DNA of 64,000 nucleotides from Ptiloglossa arizonensis. Lineage: Eukaryota; Arthropoda; Insecta; Hymenoptera; Colletidae. The position numbers and the translations under genes were made by a program. This document shows, piece by piece, positions 49,741 through 63,440 of the stretch. Position 1 is the stretch's first letter. The number at the start of each line of letters is the position of its first letter. The stretch covers positions 682,001 to 746,000 of the forward strand of contig NW_027478516.1 in the NCBI RefSeq assembly GCF_051014685.1, written 5' to 3'. The notes below the pieces were generated by a model, which did no database searches, was not told the origin of the DNA, and saw nothing but the letters and a program-made list of their open reading frames with translations.

Positions 49741-51320
49741 ATCGGGCGACTTTCTGCTTTCAGATGCAGCAGGAATTTCTCGAGTTCGTCAATCCGTTCG
49801 CGTGATATGGGAGTTTGAAGTTAAGGAATGGTTAGGGAACCATCAAAATTTTCGCAAGTCTGATACTCGAAACCAATAACTGCTATGGCCAAGGGCAAGA
49901 ATACACAAACCGTTGTAATCCGGCGAGCTTCTGCTTTCAGATGCAACAGGAATTTCTGGAGTTCGTCAATCCGTTCGCGAGATATGGGAGTTTGAAGTTA
50001 AGGAATGGTTGTGGAACCATCAAAATTTTCGCAAGTCTGATACTCGAAACCAATAACTACTATTGCCTAGGGCAAAAATACACATACCATTGTAATCGGG
50101 CGAGTTTCTGCTTTCAGATGCAACAGGAATTTCTCGAGTTCGTCAATCCGTTCGCGAGATATGGTGGTTTGAAATTAAGGAATGGTTGAGAAACCATCAA
50201 AATTTTCGCAATTCTGATACTCGAAACCAAAAACTGGAATGGCCCAGCGGAAAAGAACACATACCTTTGTGATCGGGAGAGTTTCTACTTTCAGATGCAA
50301 CAGAAATTTTTCGGATTCGTCAATCCGTTCGCGAAATATCGGAGTTTGGAGTTAAGAGATGGTTGAGAAACCATCAAAATTTTCGCAGTTCTGATGCTAG
50401 AAACGAATAACTGGAATGGACTAGTGGAAAAGCACACACACCGTTGTAATCGGGCGAGTTTCTACTCTCAGATGCAACAGGAATTACTCCAGTTCGTCAA
50501 TCCGTTCGCGAGATGTGGGAGTTTGAAGTTAAGGAATGGTCGAGAAACCATCAAAATTTTCGCAAGTCTGATACTCGAAACCAATAACTGAAATGGCCTA
50601 GGGGAAAAGAACACATACCTTTGCAATCGGGCGAGTTTCTACATTAAGATGCAACTGGAATTTCTCGAGTTCGTCAATCCATTCGCGAGATATGGGAGTT
50701 TGGAGTTAAGAGACGGTTGAGAAACCATCAAAATATTCGCAATTCTGATGCTAGAAACGAATAACTGGAATGGACTAGGGGAAAAGCACACACACCGTTG
50801 TAATCGGGCGAGTTTCTGCTCTCAGATGCAACAGGAATTCCTAGAGTTCGTCAATCCGTTCGCGAGATATGGGAGTTTGAAGTTAAGGAATGGTTGAGAA
50901 ACCATTAAAATTTTCGCAAGTCTGATACTCGAAACCAATAACTGCTATTGCCTAGGGCATGAATACACAAACCGTTGTAATCGGGCGAGCTTCTGCTTTC
51001 AGATGCAATAGGAATTTCTCGAGTTCGTCAATCCGTTCGCGAGATATGGGAGTTTGAAGTTAAGGAATGGTTAAGGAACCATAAAAATTTTCGCAAGTCT
51101 GATACTCGAAACCAATAACTGCTATTGCCTAGGGCAAAAATACACATACCGTTGTAATCGGGCGAGTTTCTACTTTCAGATACAACAGGAATTTCTGGCG
51201 TTCGTCAATCCGTTCGCGAGATATGCGAGTTTAAAATTAAGGAATGGTTGAGAGACCATCAAAATTTTCGCAAATCTGATACTCGAAACCAATAAGTGGA
51301 ATGCCCTAGGGGAAAGGTAC
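49741..51320. repeat. Local duplication in the diverged flank, copy 1
   Basis: Variants GCGACTTTCTG with GATGCAGCAGG and CGCGTGATATGG, GGTTGTGGAACC, ATATGGTGGTTTGAAATT, GGCCCAGCGG, GATATCGGAG-like AAATATCGGAG, GATGCTAGAAACG, GGTCGAGAAACC and GGCATGAATACACAAACC recur in order at 52,396-53,980. The offset is 2,655 bp at the left edge and 2,476 bp from about 49,981 on, because the second copy lacks one monomer (the GGTTAGGGAACC unit near 49,831). The copies are clearly related but differ at many single bases, so the duplication is older than those in the left domain. Confidence 0.85.
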
Positions 51321-52395
51321 ACACACCATTGTATTCGGGCAAGTTTCTACTTTCAGATGCAAGAGGAATTTCTCGAGTTCGTCAATCCGTTCGCGAAATA
51401 TGGGAGTTTGAAATTAAGGAATCGTTGAGAGACCATCAAAATTTTCGCAAGTCTGAAACTCGAAACCAATAACTGGAATGGCCTAGGGGAAAAGAACACA
51501 TACCATTGCAATCGGGCAAGTTTCTACTTTCAGATGCAAGAGGAATTTCTCGAGTTCGTCAATCCGTTCGCGAGATATGGGAGCTTGAAGTTAAGGAATG
51601 GTTGAGAAACCATCAAAATTTTCGGAATCTGATACTCGAAACCAATAACTGGAATGGCCAAGGGGAAAAGAACACACACCATTGTAATCGGGCGAGTTTC
51701 TACTTTCAGATGCAACAGGAATATCTCGAGTTCGTCAATCCGTTCGCGAGATATGGGAATTTGGAGTTAAGAGACGGTTGAGAAACCATCAAAATTTTCG
51801 CAATTCTGATGCTACAAACGAATAACTGGAATGGCCTAGGGGAAAAGATCACATACCGTTGCAATCGGGCGAGTTTCTACTTTCAGATGCAAAAGGAATT
51901 TCTCGAGTTCGTCAATCCGTTCGCGAGATATGGGAGTTTGGAGTTAAGAGACGGTTGAGAAACCATCAAAATTTTCGCAATTCTGATGCTAGAAACGAAT
52001 AACTGGAATGCCCTAGGGGAAAAGAACACATACCGTTGCAATCGGGCGAGTTTCTACTTTCAGATGCAACAGGAATTTTTCGGATTCATCAAGCCGCTCG
52101 CGAGATATGGGAGTTTGAAGTTAGGGAATGGTTGAGACACCATCAAAATTTTCGCTGGTCTGATACTCGAAACCTATAACTGGAATGGCCTGGGGAAAAG
52201 CAGACACACCATTGTAATCGGGCGAGTTTCTACTTTCAGATGCAACAGGAATTTCTCGAGTTCGTCAATCCGTTTGAGAGATATGGGAGTTAGAATTTAA
52301 GGAATGGTTGAGAAAGCATCAAAATTTTCGCAAGTCTGATACTCGAAACCAATAACTACAATGGCCTAGGTGAAAAATACACATACCGTTGTAAT

Positions 52396-53980
52396 CGGGC
52401 GACTTTCTGCTTTCAGATGCAGCAGGAATTTCTCGAGTTCGTCAATCTGTTCGCGTGATATGGGAGTTTGAAGTTAAGGAATGGTTGTGGAACCATCAAA
52501 ATTTTCGCAAGTCTGATACTCGAAACCAATAACTACTATTGCCTAGGGCAAAAATACACATACCATTGTAATCGGGCGAGTTTCTGCTTTCAGATGCAAC
52601 AGGAATTTCTCGAGTTCGTCAATCCGTTCGCGAGATATGGTGGTTTGAAATTAAGGAATGGTTGAGAAACCATCAAAATTTTCGCAATTCTGATACTCGA
52701 AACCAAAAACTGGAATGGCCCAGCGGAAAAGATCACATACCTTTGTAATCGGGAGAGTTTCTGCTTTCAGATGCAACAGAAATTTTTCGGATTCGTCAAT
52801 CCGTTCGCGAAATATCGGAGTTTGGAGTTAAGAGATGGTTGAGAAACCATCAAAATTTTCGCAGTTCTGATGCTAGAAACGAATAACTGGAATGGACTAG
52901 GGGAAAAGCACACACACCGTTGTAATCGGGCGAGTTTCTACTCTCAGATGCAACAGGAATTACTCCAGTTCGTCAATCCGCTCGCGAGATGTGGGAGTTT
53001 GAAGTTAAGGAATGGTCGAGAAACCATCAAAATTTTCGCAAGTCTGATACTCGAAACCAATAACTGAAATGGCCTAGGGGAAAAGAACACATACCGTTGC
53101 AATCGGGCGAGTTTCTACTTTCAGATGCAACAGGAATTTCTCGAGTTCGTCAATCCATTCGTGAGATATGGGAGTTTGGAGTTAAGAGACGGTTGAGAAA
53201 CCATCAAAATTTTCGCAATTCTGATGCTAGAAACGAATAACTGGAATGGACTAGGGGAAAAGCACACCCACCGTTGTAATCGGGCGAGTTTCTACTCTCA
53301 GATGCAACAGGAATTCCTCGAGTTCGTCAATCCGTTCGCGAGATATGGGAGTTTGAAGTTAAGGAATGGTTGAGAAACCATCAAAATTTTCGCAAGTCTG
53401 ATACTCGAAACCAATAACTGCTATTGCCTAGGGCTAGAATACACAAACCGTTGTAATCGGGCGAGCTTCTGCTTTCAGATACAACTGAAATTTCTCGCGT
53501 TCGCCAATCCGTTCGCGAGATATGCGAGTTTGAAATTAAGGAATGGTTGAGAGACCATCAAAATTTTCGCAAGTCTGATACTCGAAACCAATAACTGGAA
53601 TGGCCTAGGGGAAAAGAACAAACACCATTGTAATCGGGCGAGTTTCTACTCTCAGATGCAACAGGAATTATTCCAGTTCGTCAATCCGTTCGCGAGATGT
53701 GGGAGTTTGAATTTAAGGAATGGTCGAGAAACCATCAAAATTTTCGCAAGTCTGATACTCCAAACCAATAACTGAAATGGCCTTGGGGAAAAGAACACAT
53801 ACCGTTGCAATCGGGCGAGTTTCTACTTTCAGATACAACAGGAATTTCTCGCGTTCGTCAATCCGTTCGCGAGATATGCGAGTTTAAAATTAAGGAATGG
53901 TTGAGAGACCATCAAAATTTTCGCTAATCTGATACTCGAAACCAATAAGTGGAATGCCCTAGGGGAAAGGTACACACACC
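52396..53980. repeat. Local duplication in the diverged flank, copy 2
   Basis: Partner of 49,741-51,320. Its far end repeats the ATATGCGAGTTTAAAATTAAGG and AATAAGTGGAATGCCC units found near 51,220-51,310. An extra pair of monomers here (about 53,560-53,830) shows additional local rearrangement. Confidence 0.83.
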
Positions 53981-53982
53981 GT

Positions 53983-54260
53983 TGTACTCAGGCGAGTTTT
54001 TGCTTTCCGATGCAACAGGAACTTCACGAGTTCGTCAATACATTCGCGAGATATGGGAGTTTGAAGTTAAGGAATTGTTGAGAAACCACCAAATTTTCGC
54101 AAGTCTGATATCGAAACCAATACCTGGATAGGCCTCGGGGAAAAGTACACACACCGTTGTAATCGGGCGAGTTTCTACTTTCCGATGCAACAGGAATTTC
54201 TCCAGTTAGTCAATCCGTTCGCGAGATGTGGGAGTTTGAATTTAAGGAATGGTTGAGAAA
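53983..54260. repeat. Short segment shared with ~58,047-58,320
   Basis: The variants AGGAACTTCACGAG, GTCAATACATTCG, GGAATTGTTGAGAAACC, ACCACCAAATTTTCG, CTGATATCGAAACC and AATACCTGGATAGG occur together at both places, offset 4,064 bp (23 monomers). No other monomer I read combines them. Confidence 0.82.
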
Positions 54261-54606
54261 CCATCAAAATTTTCGCAAGTCTGATTCTCGAAACCAATAA
54301 CTGGAATGGCCTAAGGGAAAAGTACGCACACCATTGTAATCGGGCGAGTTTCTACTTTCAGATGCAACAGGAATATCTCGAGTTCGTCAATCCGTTCGCG
54401 AGATATGGGAGTTTGAAGTTAAGGAATGGTTGAGAAACCATCAAAATTTTCGCAAGTCTGATACTCGAAACCAATAACTGGATTGGCCTAGGGGAAAAGT
54501 ACACACACCATTGTAATCGGGCAAGTTTCTACTTTCAGATGCAACAGGTATTTCTCGAGTTCGTCAATCCGTTCGCGAGATATGAGAGTTTGAAGTTAAG
54601 GAATGG

Positions 54607-57600
54607 TTGAGAAACCATCAAAATTTTCGGAATCTGACACTCGAAGCCATTAACTACTATGGTCTAGGGCGAAAATACACATGCCGTTGTAATCGGGCGA
54701 GTTTCTTCTTTCAGATGCAACAGGAATTTCTCGACTGCGTCAATCCGTTCGCGAGATATGGGAGTTTGAAGTCATGGAACTGTTGTGAAACCACCAAAAC
54801 TTTCGCTGCTCTGATACTCGAAACCGATAACTGGAATGGCCTAGGGGAGAAATACACATACCGTTGTAATCGGGCGAGTTTCTACATTCAGTTGCAACAG
54901 GAATTGCTCGAGTTCGTCAATCCGTTCGCGAGATATGGGAGTTTGAAGTTAAGGAATGGTTGAGAAACCATCAAAATTTTCGCAAGTCTGATTCTCGAAA
55001 CCAATAACTGGAATGGCCTAAGGAAAAAGTACGCACACCATTGTAATCGGGCGAGTTTCTAGTTTCAGATGCAACAGGAATATCTCGAGTTCTTCAATCC
55101 ATTCGCGAGATATGGGAGTTTGAAGTTAAGGAATGGTTGAGAAACCATCAAAATTTTCGCAAGTCTGATACTCGAAACCAATAACTACTATTGCCTAGGG
55201 GAAAAATACACATACCGCTGTAAACGGGCGAGTTTCTGCTTTCAGATGCAACAGGAATATTTTAAGTTCGTCAATTCGTTCGCGAGATATGGTGGTTTGA
55301 AGTTAAGGAATGGTTGAGAAACCATGAAAACTCTCGCAAGTCTGATACTCGAAACCAATAACTGGAATGGCCTAGGGTAAAAGTACACACACCATTGTAA
55401 TCGGGCGAGCTTCTACTTTCAGATGCAACAGGAACATCTCGTGTTCGTCAATCCGTTCGCGAGATATGGGAGTTTGAAGTTAAGGAATGGTTGAGAAACC
55501 ATCACAATTTTCGCAAGTCTTTAACTCGAAACCAATAACTACTATTACCTAGGGCAAAAATACATATACCGTTGTAAGCGGGCGAGTTTCTGCATTCAGA
55601 TGCAATAGGAATTTCTCGAGTCTGTCAATCCGTTCGCGAGATATGGGAGTTTGAAGTTAAGGAATGGTTGAGAAACCATCAAAATTTTCGCAAGTCTGAT
55701 ACTCGAAACCAATAACTGGAATGGCCTAGGGGAAAAGTACACACACCATTGTAATCGGGCGAGTTTCCACTTTCAGATGCAACAGGAATATCTCGAGTTC
55801 GCCAATCCGTTCGCGAGATGTGGGAGTTCGAAGTTAAGGAATGGTTGAGAAACCACAAAATTTTCGCAAGTCTGATACTCGAAACCAATACCTGGAACGG
55901 CCTAGGGGAAAAATACACACACCGTTGTAATCGGGCGAGTTTCTACTCTCAGATGGACCAGGAATTTCTCGAGTTCGCCAATCCGTTCGCGAGATGTGGG
56001 AGTTCGAAGTTAAGGAATGGTTGAGAAACCATCAAAATTTTCGGAATCTGATACTCGAAGCCATTAACTACTATGGTCTAGGGCAAAAATACACATGCCG
56101 TTGTAATCGGGCGAGTTTCTGCTTTTAGATGCAACAGGAATTTCTCGACTGCGTCAATCCGTTCGCGAGATATGGGAGTTTGAAGTCATGGAACTGTTGT
56201 GAAACCACCAAAACTTTCGCTGCTCTGATACTCGAAACCGATAACTGGAATGGCCTAGGGGAGAAATACACATACCGTTGTAATCGGGCGAGTTTCTACA
56301 TTCAGTTGCAACAGGAATTGCTCGAGTTCGTCAATCCGTTCGCGAGATATGGGAGTTTGAAGTTAAGGAATGATTGAGAAACCATCAAAATTTTCGCAAG
56401 TCTGATACTCGAAACCAATAACTGGATTGGCCTAGGGGAAAAGTACACACACCATTGTAATCGGGCAAGTTTCTACTTTCAGATGCAACAGGTATTTCTC
56501 GAGTTCGTCAATCCGTTCGCGAGATATGAGAGTTTGAAGTTAAGGAATGGTTGAGAAACCATCAAAATTTTCGGAATCTGACACTCGAAGCCATTAACTA
56601 CTATGGTCTAGGGCGAAAATACACATGCCGTTGTAATCGGGCGAGTTTCTTCTTTCAGATGCAACAGGAATTTCTCGACTGCGTCAATCCGTTCGCGAGA
56701 TATGGGAGTTCGAAGTTAAGGAATGGTTGAGAAACCATCAAAATTTTCGCAAGTCTGACACTCGAAACCAATAACTACTATGGCCTAGGGCAAAACTACA
56801 CATACCATTGTAATCGGGGGAGTTTCTGCTTTCAGATGCAACAAGAATTTCTCGAGTTCGTCAATCCGTTTGCGGGATATGGGAGTTTGAAATTAAGGAA
56901 TGGTTGAGAAACCATCAAAATTTGCGCAAGTCTGATATACGAAACCAATAACTACTATTGCCTAGGGCAAAAATACACATACCGTTGTGATCGGGCGAGT
57001 TTCTGCTTTCAGATACAACAGGAATTTCTCGAGTTCGTCAATCCGTTCGCGAGGTATGGGAGTTTGAAGTTACGGAATGGTTGAGAAAACATCAAAATTT
57101 TGGCAAGTCTGATACTCGAAACCAATTAGTACTATTGCCTAGGGCAAAAATACACATACCGTTGTGATCGGGCGAGTTTCTGCTTTCAGATGCAACAGGA
57201 ATTTCTGGAGTTCGTCAATTTGTTCGCGAGATATGGGAGTTAGAAGTTCAGGAATGGTTGAGAAACCATCAAAATGTTCGTAAGTCTGATACTCGAAACC
57301 AATAACTACAATGACCTAGGGGAAAAATACATAGACCGTTGTAATCGGCCGAGTATCTGCTTTCAGATGCAACAGGAACTTCTCGAGATCGTCAATCCGT
57401 TCGCGAGATATGGGAGTGTGAAGTTAAGGAATTGTTGAGAAACCATCAGAATTTTCGCAAGTCTGTTTCTCGAAACCAATAACTGGAATCGCCTAGGGGA
57501 AAAGTACACACACCATTGTAATCGGGCAGGTTTCTACTTTCAGATGCAACAGGAATTTCTCGTGATCGTCAATCCGTTCGCGATATATGGGAGTTTGAAG

Positions 57601-57750
57601 TTAAGGAATGGTTGAGAAACCATCAAAATTTTCGGAATCTGATACTCGAAGCCATTAACTACTATGGTCTAGGGCAAAAATACACATGCCGTTGTAATCG
57701 GGCGAGTTTCTGCTTTCAGATGCAACAGGAATTTCTCGACTGCGTCAATC
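54607..57750. repeat. Interspersed CGAAGCCATTAAC monomer family, four copies
   Basis: Monomers with TTTTCGGAATCTGA, CGAAGCCATTAAC, ATGGTCTAGGGC, ACACATGCCG and TTTCTCGACTGCG start near 54,607, 56,021, 56,556 and 57,607. The first two are followed by the same GTCATGGAACTGTTGTGAAACC monomer and are 1,414 bp apart. The segment preceding the first (GGATTGGCC, AATCGGGCAAG, near 54,480) recurs before the third (near 56,425), offset about 1,944 bp. The apparent 118- and 82-codon open frames here are by-products of the 59-codon period. Confidence 0.82.
55160..55910. repeat. Segment shared with 58,518-59,267
   Basis: Shared variants in order are TGTAAACGGGCG, GGAATATTTTAAG/GAG with TCAATTCG, ATATGGTGG, ACCATGAAAACTCTCGC, GGGTAAAA, GAGCTTCTAC, AACATCTCG, CTTTAACTCG with ATTACCTAGGGC, TGTAAGCGGGCG, and ACCACAAAATTTTCGC with AATACCTGG. 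The offset is about 3,357 bp (19 monomers). This segment supplies the monomer types that form the 706-bp tetramer further right. Confidence 0.85.
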
Positions 57751-59022
57751 CGTTCGCGAGATATGGGAGTTTGAATTTAAGAAATGGTTGAGAAACCATC
57801 AAAATTTTCGCAAGTCTGATACTCGAAACCAATACCTGGAATGGCCTAGGGAAAAAATACACACACCGTTGTAATCGGGCGATTTTCTACTCTCAGATGC
57901 AAGAGGAATTTCTCGAGTTCGTCAATCCGTTCGCGAGATATGGGAGTTTAAACTTAAGGAATGGTTGAGAAACCATCAAAAATGTCACAATTCTGATGCT
58001 GGAAACGAATAACTAGAATGGCCTAGGGCAAAAATACACATACAATTGTAATCGGGCGAGCTTCTGCTTTCAGATGCAACAGGAACTTCACGAGTTCGTC
58101 AATACATTCGCGAGATATGGGAGTTTGAAGTTAAGGAATTGTTGAGAAACCACCAAATTTTCGCAAGTCTGATATCGAAACCAATACCTGGATAGGCCTA
58201 GGGGAAAAGTACACACACCGTTGTAATCGGGAGAGTTTCTTCTTCCAGATGCAACCGGAATTTCTCCAGTTAGTCAATCCGTTCGCGAGATCTGGGAGTT
58301 TGAAGTTAAGGAATGGTTGAGAAACCATCAAAATTTTCGCAAGTCTGATTCTCGAAACCAATAACTGGAATGGCCTAAGGGAAAGGTACGCACACCATTG
58401 TAATCGGGTGAGTTTCTACTTTCAGATGCAACAGGAATATCTCGAGTTCGTCAATCCGTTCGCGAGATATGGGAGTTTGAAGTTAAGGAATGGTTGAGAG
58501 GCCATCAAAATATTCGCAAGTCTGATACTCGAAACCAATAACTACTATGGCCTAGGGGAAAAATACACATACCGTTGTAAACGGGCGAGTTTCTGCTTTC
58601 AGATGCAACAGGAATATTTTGAGTTCGTCAATTCGTTCGCGAGATATGGTGGTTTGAAGTTAAGGTATGGTTGTGAAACCATGAAAACTCTCGCAAGTCT
58701 GATACTCGAAACCAATAACTGGAATGGCCTTGGGTAAAACTACACACACCATTGTAATCGGGCGAGCTTCTACTTTCAGATGCAACAGGAACATCTCGGG
58801 TTCGTCAATCCGTTCGCGAGATATGGGAGTTTGAAGTTAAGGAATGGTTGAGAAACCATCACAATATTCGCAAGTCTTTAACTCGAAACCAATAACTACT
58901 ATTACCTAGGGCAAAAATACATATACCGTTGTAAGCGGGCGAGTTTCTGCATTCAGATGCTACAGGAATTTCTCGAGTCTGTCAATCCGTTCGCGAGATA
59001 TGGGAGTTTGAAGTTAAGGAAT

Positions 59023-59728
59023 GGTTGAGAAACCATCAAAATTTTCGCAAGTCTGATACTCGAAACCAATAACTGGAATGGCCTAGGGGAAAAGTACACA
59101 CACCATTGTAATCGGGCGAGTTTCCACTTTCAGATGCAACAGGAATTTCACGAGTTCGCCAATCCGTTCGCGAGTAGTGGGAGTTCGAAGTTAAGGAATG
59201 GTTGAGAAACCACAAAATTTTCGCAAGTCTGATACTCGAAACCAATACCTGGAATGGCCTAGGGGAAAAATACACACACCGTTGTAATCGGGCGAGTTTC
59301 TACTCTCAGATGAAACAGGAATTTCTCCAGTTCGTCAATCCGTTCGCGAGATGTGGGAGTTTGAAGTTAAGGAATGGTTGAGAAACCATCAAAATTTTCG
59401 CAAGTCTGATACTCGAAACTAATAACTACTATTACGTAGGGCAAAAATACATATACCGTTGTAATCGGGCGAGTTTCTGCATTCAGATGCAACAGGAATT
59501 TCTCGAGTTCGTCAATCCGTCCGCGAGATATGGGAGTTTGAAGTAAAGGAGTGGTTGAGAAACCATCACAATTTCGCAAGTCTGATACTCGAAACCAATA
59601 ACTACTATTACCTAGGGCAAAAATACATATACCGTTGTAATCGGGCGAGTTTCTGCATTCAGATGCAACAGGAATTTCTCGAGTTTGTCAATCCGTACGC
59701 GAGAGATGGGAGTTTGAAGTTAAGGAAT
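59023..59728. repeat. 706-bp tetramer HOR, copy 1
   Basis: Four monomer types in order: M1 with GGAATGGCC and TTTCCACTTTCAG, M2 with ACCACAAAATTTTCGC, AATACCTGG and CTCTCAGATG, M3 with ATTACGTAGGGC and TACATATACCG, and M4 with ATCACAATTTCGC and ATTACCTAGGGC. M2 and M4 each lack one base, giving 177 + 176 + 177 + 176 = 706. The next M1 begins at 59,729. Between 59,729 and 62,734 the same types recur in altered order with other monomers between them. Confidence 0.87.
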
Positions 59729-62700
59729 GGTTGAGAAACCATCAAAATTTTCGCAAGTCTGATACTCGAAACCAATAACAGGAATGGCCTAGGGGAAAAG
59801 TACACACAACATTGTAATCGGGCGAGTTTCCACTTTCAGATGCAACAGGAATTTCTCGAGTGCGCCAATCCGTTCGCGAGATGTGGGAGTTCGAAGTTAA
59901 GGAATGGTTGAGAAACGACAAAATTTTCGCAAGTCTGATACATGAAACCAATACCTGGAATGGCCTAGGGGAAAAATACACACACCGTTGTAATCGGGCG
60001 AGTTTCTACTTTCAGATGGAGCAGGAATTTCTCCAGTTAGTCAATCCGTTCGCGAGATGTGGGAGTTTGAAGTTAAGGAATGGTTGAGAAACCATCAAAA
60101 TTTTCGCAAGTCTGATTCTCGAAACCAATAACTGGAATGGCCTAGGGGAAAAGTATTCACACCATTGTAATCGGGCGAGTTTCTACTTTCAGATGCAACA
60201 GGAATATCTCGAGTTCGTCAATCGGTTCGCGAGATATGGGAGTGTGAAGTTAAGGAATGGTTGAGAAACCATCAAAATTTTCGGAAGTCTGATACTCGAA
60301 ACCAATAACTAATATGGCCTAGGGCAAAAATACACATACCGTTGTAAACGGGCGAGTTTCTGCTTTCAGATGCAACAGGAATATTTTGAGTTCGTCAATC
60401 CGTTCGCGAGATATGGTGGTTTGAAGTTAAGGAATGGTTGAGAAACCATCAAAATTTTCGCAAGTCTGACACTCGAAACCAATAACTACTATGGCCTAGG
60501 GCAAAAATACACATACGATTGTAATCGGGCGAGTTTCCACTTTCAGATGCAACAGGAATTTCTCGAGTTCGCCAATCCGTTCGCGAGATGTGGGAGTTTG
60601 AAGTTAAGGAAAGGTTGAGAAACCATCGAAATTTTCGCAAGTCTGATACTCGAAACCAATAACTACTATTACGTAGGGCAAAAATACATATACCGTTGTA
60701 ATCGGGCGAGTTTCTGCATTCAGATGCAACAGGAATTTCTCGAGTTCGCCAATCCGTTCGCAAGATGTGGGAGTTCGAAGTTAAGGAATGGTTGAGAAAC
60801 CACAAAATTTTCGCAAGTCTGATACTCGAAACCAATACCTGGAATGGCCTAGGGGAAAAATACACACACCGTTGTAATCGGGCGAGTTTCTACTCTCAGA
60901 TGGAACAGGAATTTCTCCAGTTCGTCAATCCGTTCGCGAGATGTGGGAGTTTGAAGTTAAGGAATGGTTGAGAAACCATCAAAATTTTCGCAAGTCTGTT
61001 ACTCGAAACCAATAACTACTATTACGTAGGGCAAAAATACATATACCGTTGTAATCGGGCGAGTTTCTGCATTCAGATGCAACAGGAATTTCTCGAGTTC
61101 GTCAATCCGTTCGCGAGATATGGGAGTTTGAAGTTAAGGAATGGTTGAGAAACCATCACAATTTCGCAAGTCTGATACTCGAAACCAATAACTACAATTA
61201 CCTAGGGCAAAAATACATATACCTTTGTAATCGGGCGAGTTTCTGCATTCAGATGCAACAGGAATTTCTCGAGTTTGTCAATCTGTACGCGAGATATGGG
61301 AGTTTGAAGTTAAGGAATGTTTGAGAAACCATCAAAATTTTCGCATGTCTGATACTCGAAACCAATAACTGGAATGGCCTAGGGGAAAAGTACACACACC
61401 ATTGTAATCGGGCGAGTTTCTACTTTCAGATGCAACAGGAATATCTCGAGTTCGTCAATCGGTTCGCGAGATATGGGAGTGTGAAGTTAAGGAATGGTTG
61501 AGAAACCATCAAAATTTTCGCAAGTCTGATACTCGAAACCAATAACTACTATGGCCTAGGGCAAAAATACACACACCGTTGTAAACGGGCGTGTGACTGC
61601 TTTCAGATGCAACAGGAATATCTCGAGTTCCTCAATCCGTTCGCGAGGTATGGGAGTTTGAAGTTACGGAATGGTTGAGAAACCATCAAAATTTTCGTAA
61701 GTCTGATACTCGAAACCAATAACTACTATGGCCTAGGGAAAAAATACACATACCGTTGTAAACGGGCGAGTTTCTACTTTCAGATGCAACAGGAATTTCT
61801 CGAGTTCGTCAATCCGTTCGCGAGATAAGACAGTTTGAAGTTCAGGAATGGTTGAGAAACCATCAAAATATTCGCAAGTCTGATTCTCGAAACCAATAAC
61901 TGGAATGGCCTAGGGGAAAAGTACACACACCATTGTAATCGGGCGAGTTTCTACTTTCAGATGCAGCAGGAATATCTCGAGTTCGTCAATCCGTTCGCGA
62001 GATATGGCAGTTTGAAGTTAAGGAATGGTTGAGAAACCATCAAAATTTTCGCAAGTCTGATACTCGAAACCAATAACTACTATGGCCTAGGGAAAAAATA
62101 CACATACCGTTGTAAACGGGCGAGTTTCTGCTTTCAGATGCAACAGGAATATTTTGAGTTCGTCAATCCGTTCGCGAGATATGGTGGTTTGAAGTTAAGG
62201 AATGGTTGAGAAACCAACAAAATTTTCGCAAGTCTGACACTCGAAACCAATAACTACTATGGCCTAGAGCAAAAATACACATACGATTGTAATCGGGCGA
62301 GTTTCCACTTTCAGATGCAACAGGAATTTCTCGAGTTCGCCAATCCGTTCGCGAGATGTGGGAGTTTGAAGTTAAGGAAAGGTTGAGAAACCATCAAAAT
62401 TTTCGCAAGTCTGATACTCGAAACCAATAACTACTATTACGTAGGGCAAAAATACATATACCGTTGTAATCGGGCGAGTTTCTGCATTCAGATGCAACAG
62501 GAATTTCTCGAGTTCGTCAATCCGCTCGCGAGATATGAGAGTTTGAAGTTAAGGAATGGTTGAGAAACCATCACAATTTTCGCAAGTCTTTAACTCGAAA
62601 CCAATAACTACTATTACCTAGGGCAAAAATACATATACCGTTGTAAGCGGGCGAGTTTCTGCATTCAGATGCAACAGGAATTTCTCGAGTCTGTCAATCC

Positions 62701-62734
62701 GTTCGCGAGATATGGGAGTTTGAAGTTAAGGAAT

Positions 62735-63440
62735 GGTTGAGAAACCATCAAAATTTTCGGAAGTCTGATACTCGAAAACAATAACTGGAATGGCCTAGGG
62801 GAAAAGTACACACACCATTGTAATCGGGCGAGTTTCCACTTTCAGATGCAACAGGAATTTCTCGTGTTCGCCAATCCGTTCGCAAGATGTGGGAGTTCGA
62901 AGTTAAGGAATGGTTGAGAAACCACAAAATTTTCGCAAGTCTGATACTCGAAACCAATACCTGGAATGGCCTAGGGGAAAAATACACACACCGTTGTAAT
63001 CGCGCGAGTTTCTACTCTCAGATGGAACAGGAATTTCTCCAGTTCGTCAATCCGTTCGCGAGATGTGGGAGTTTGAAGTTAAGGAATGGTTGAGAAACCA
63101 TCAAAATTTTCGCAAGTCTGTTACTCGAAACCAATAACTACTATTACGTAGGACAAAAATACATATACCGTTGTAATCGGGCGAGTTTCTGCATTCAGAT
63201 GCAACAGTAATTTCTCGAGTTCGTCAATCCGTTCGCGAGATATGGGAGTTTGAAGTTAAGGAATGGTTGAGAAACCATCACAATTTCGCAAGTCTGATAC
63301 TCGAAACCAATAACTACTATTACCTAGGGCAAAAACACACATACCGTTGTAAACGGGCGTGTGTCTGCTTTCAGATGCAACAGGAATATCTCGAGTTCCT
63401 CAATCCGTTCGCGAGGTATGGGAGTTTGAAGTTACGGAAT
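62735..63440. repeat. 706-bp tetramer HOR, copy 2
   Basis: M1 starts at 62,735, M2 (ACCACAAAATTTTCGC) near 62,912, M3 (ATTACGTAGGAC) near 63,088, and M4 (ATCACAATTTCGC) near 63,265. The M4 unit is hybrid: its right part reads TGTAAACGGGCGTGTGTCTGC with GAATATCTCG, as in a monomer near 61,584. The next M1 starts exactly 706 bp later. Confidence 0.87.

Noticed and set aside
60449..60865. Longest open frame (138 codons, minus strand) and similar frames at 54,607-54,963 and 21,600-21,950
   Set aside because: The translations repeat with a 59-residue period because 177 is divisible by three. The third lies in an indel-rich patch. They are satellite read-through, not proteins.
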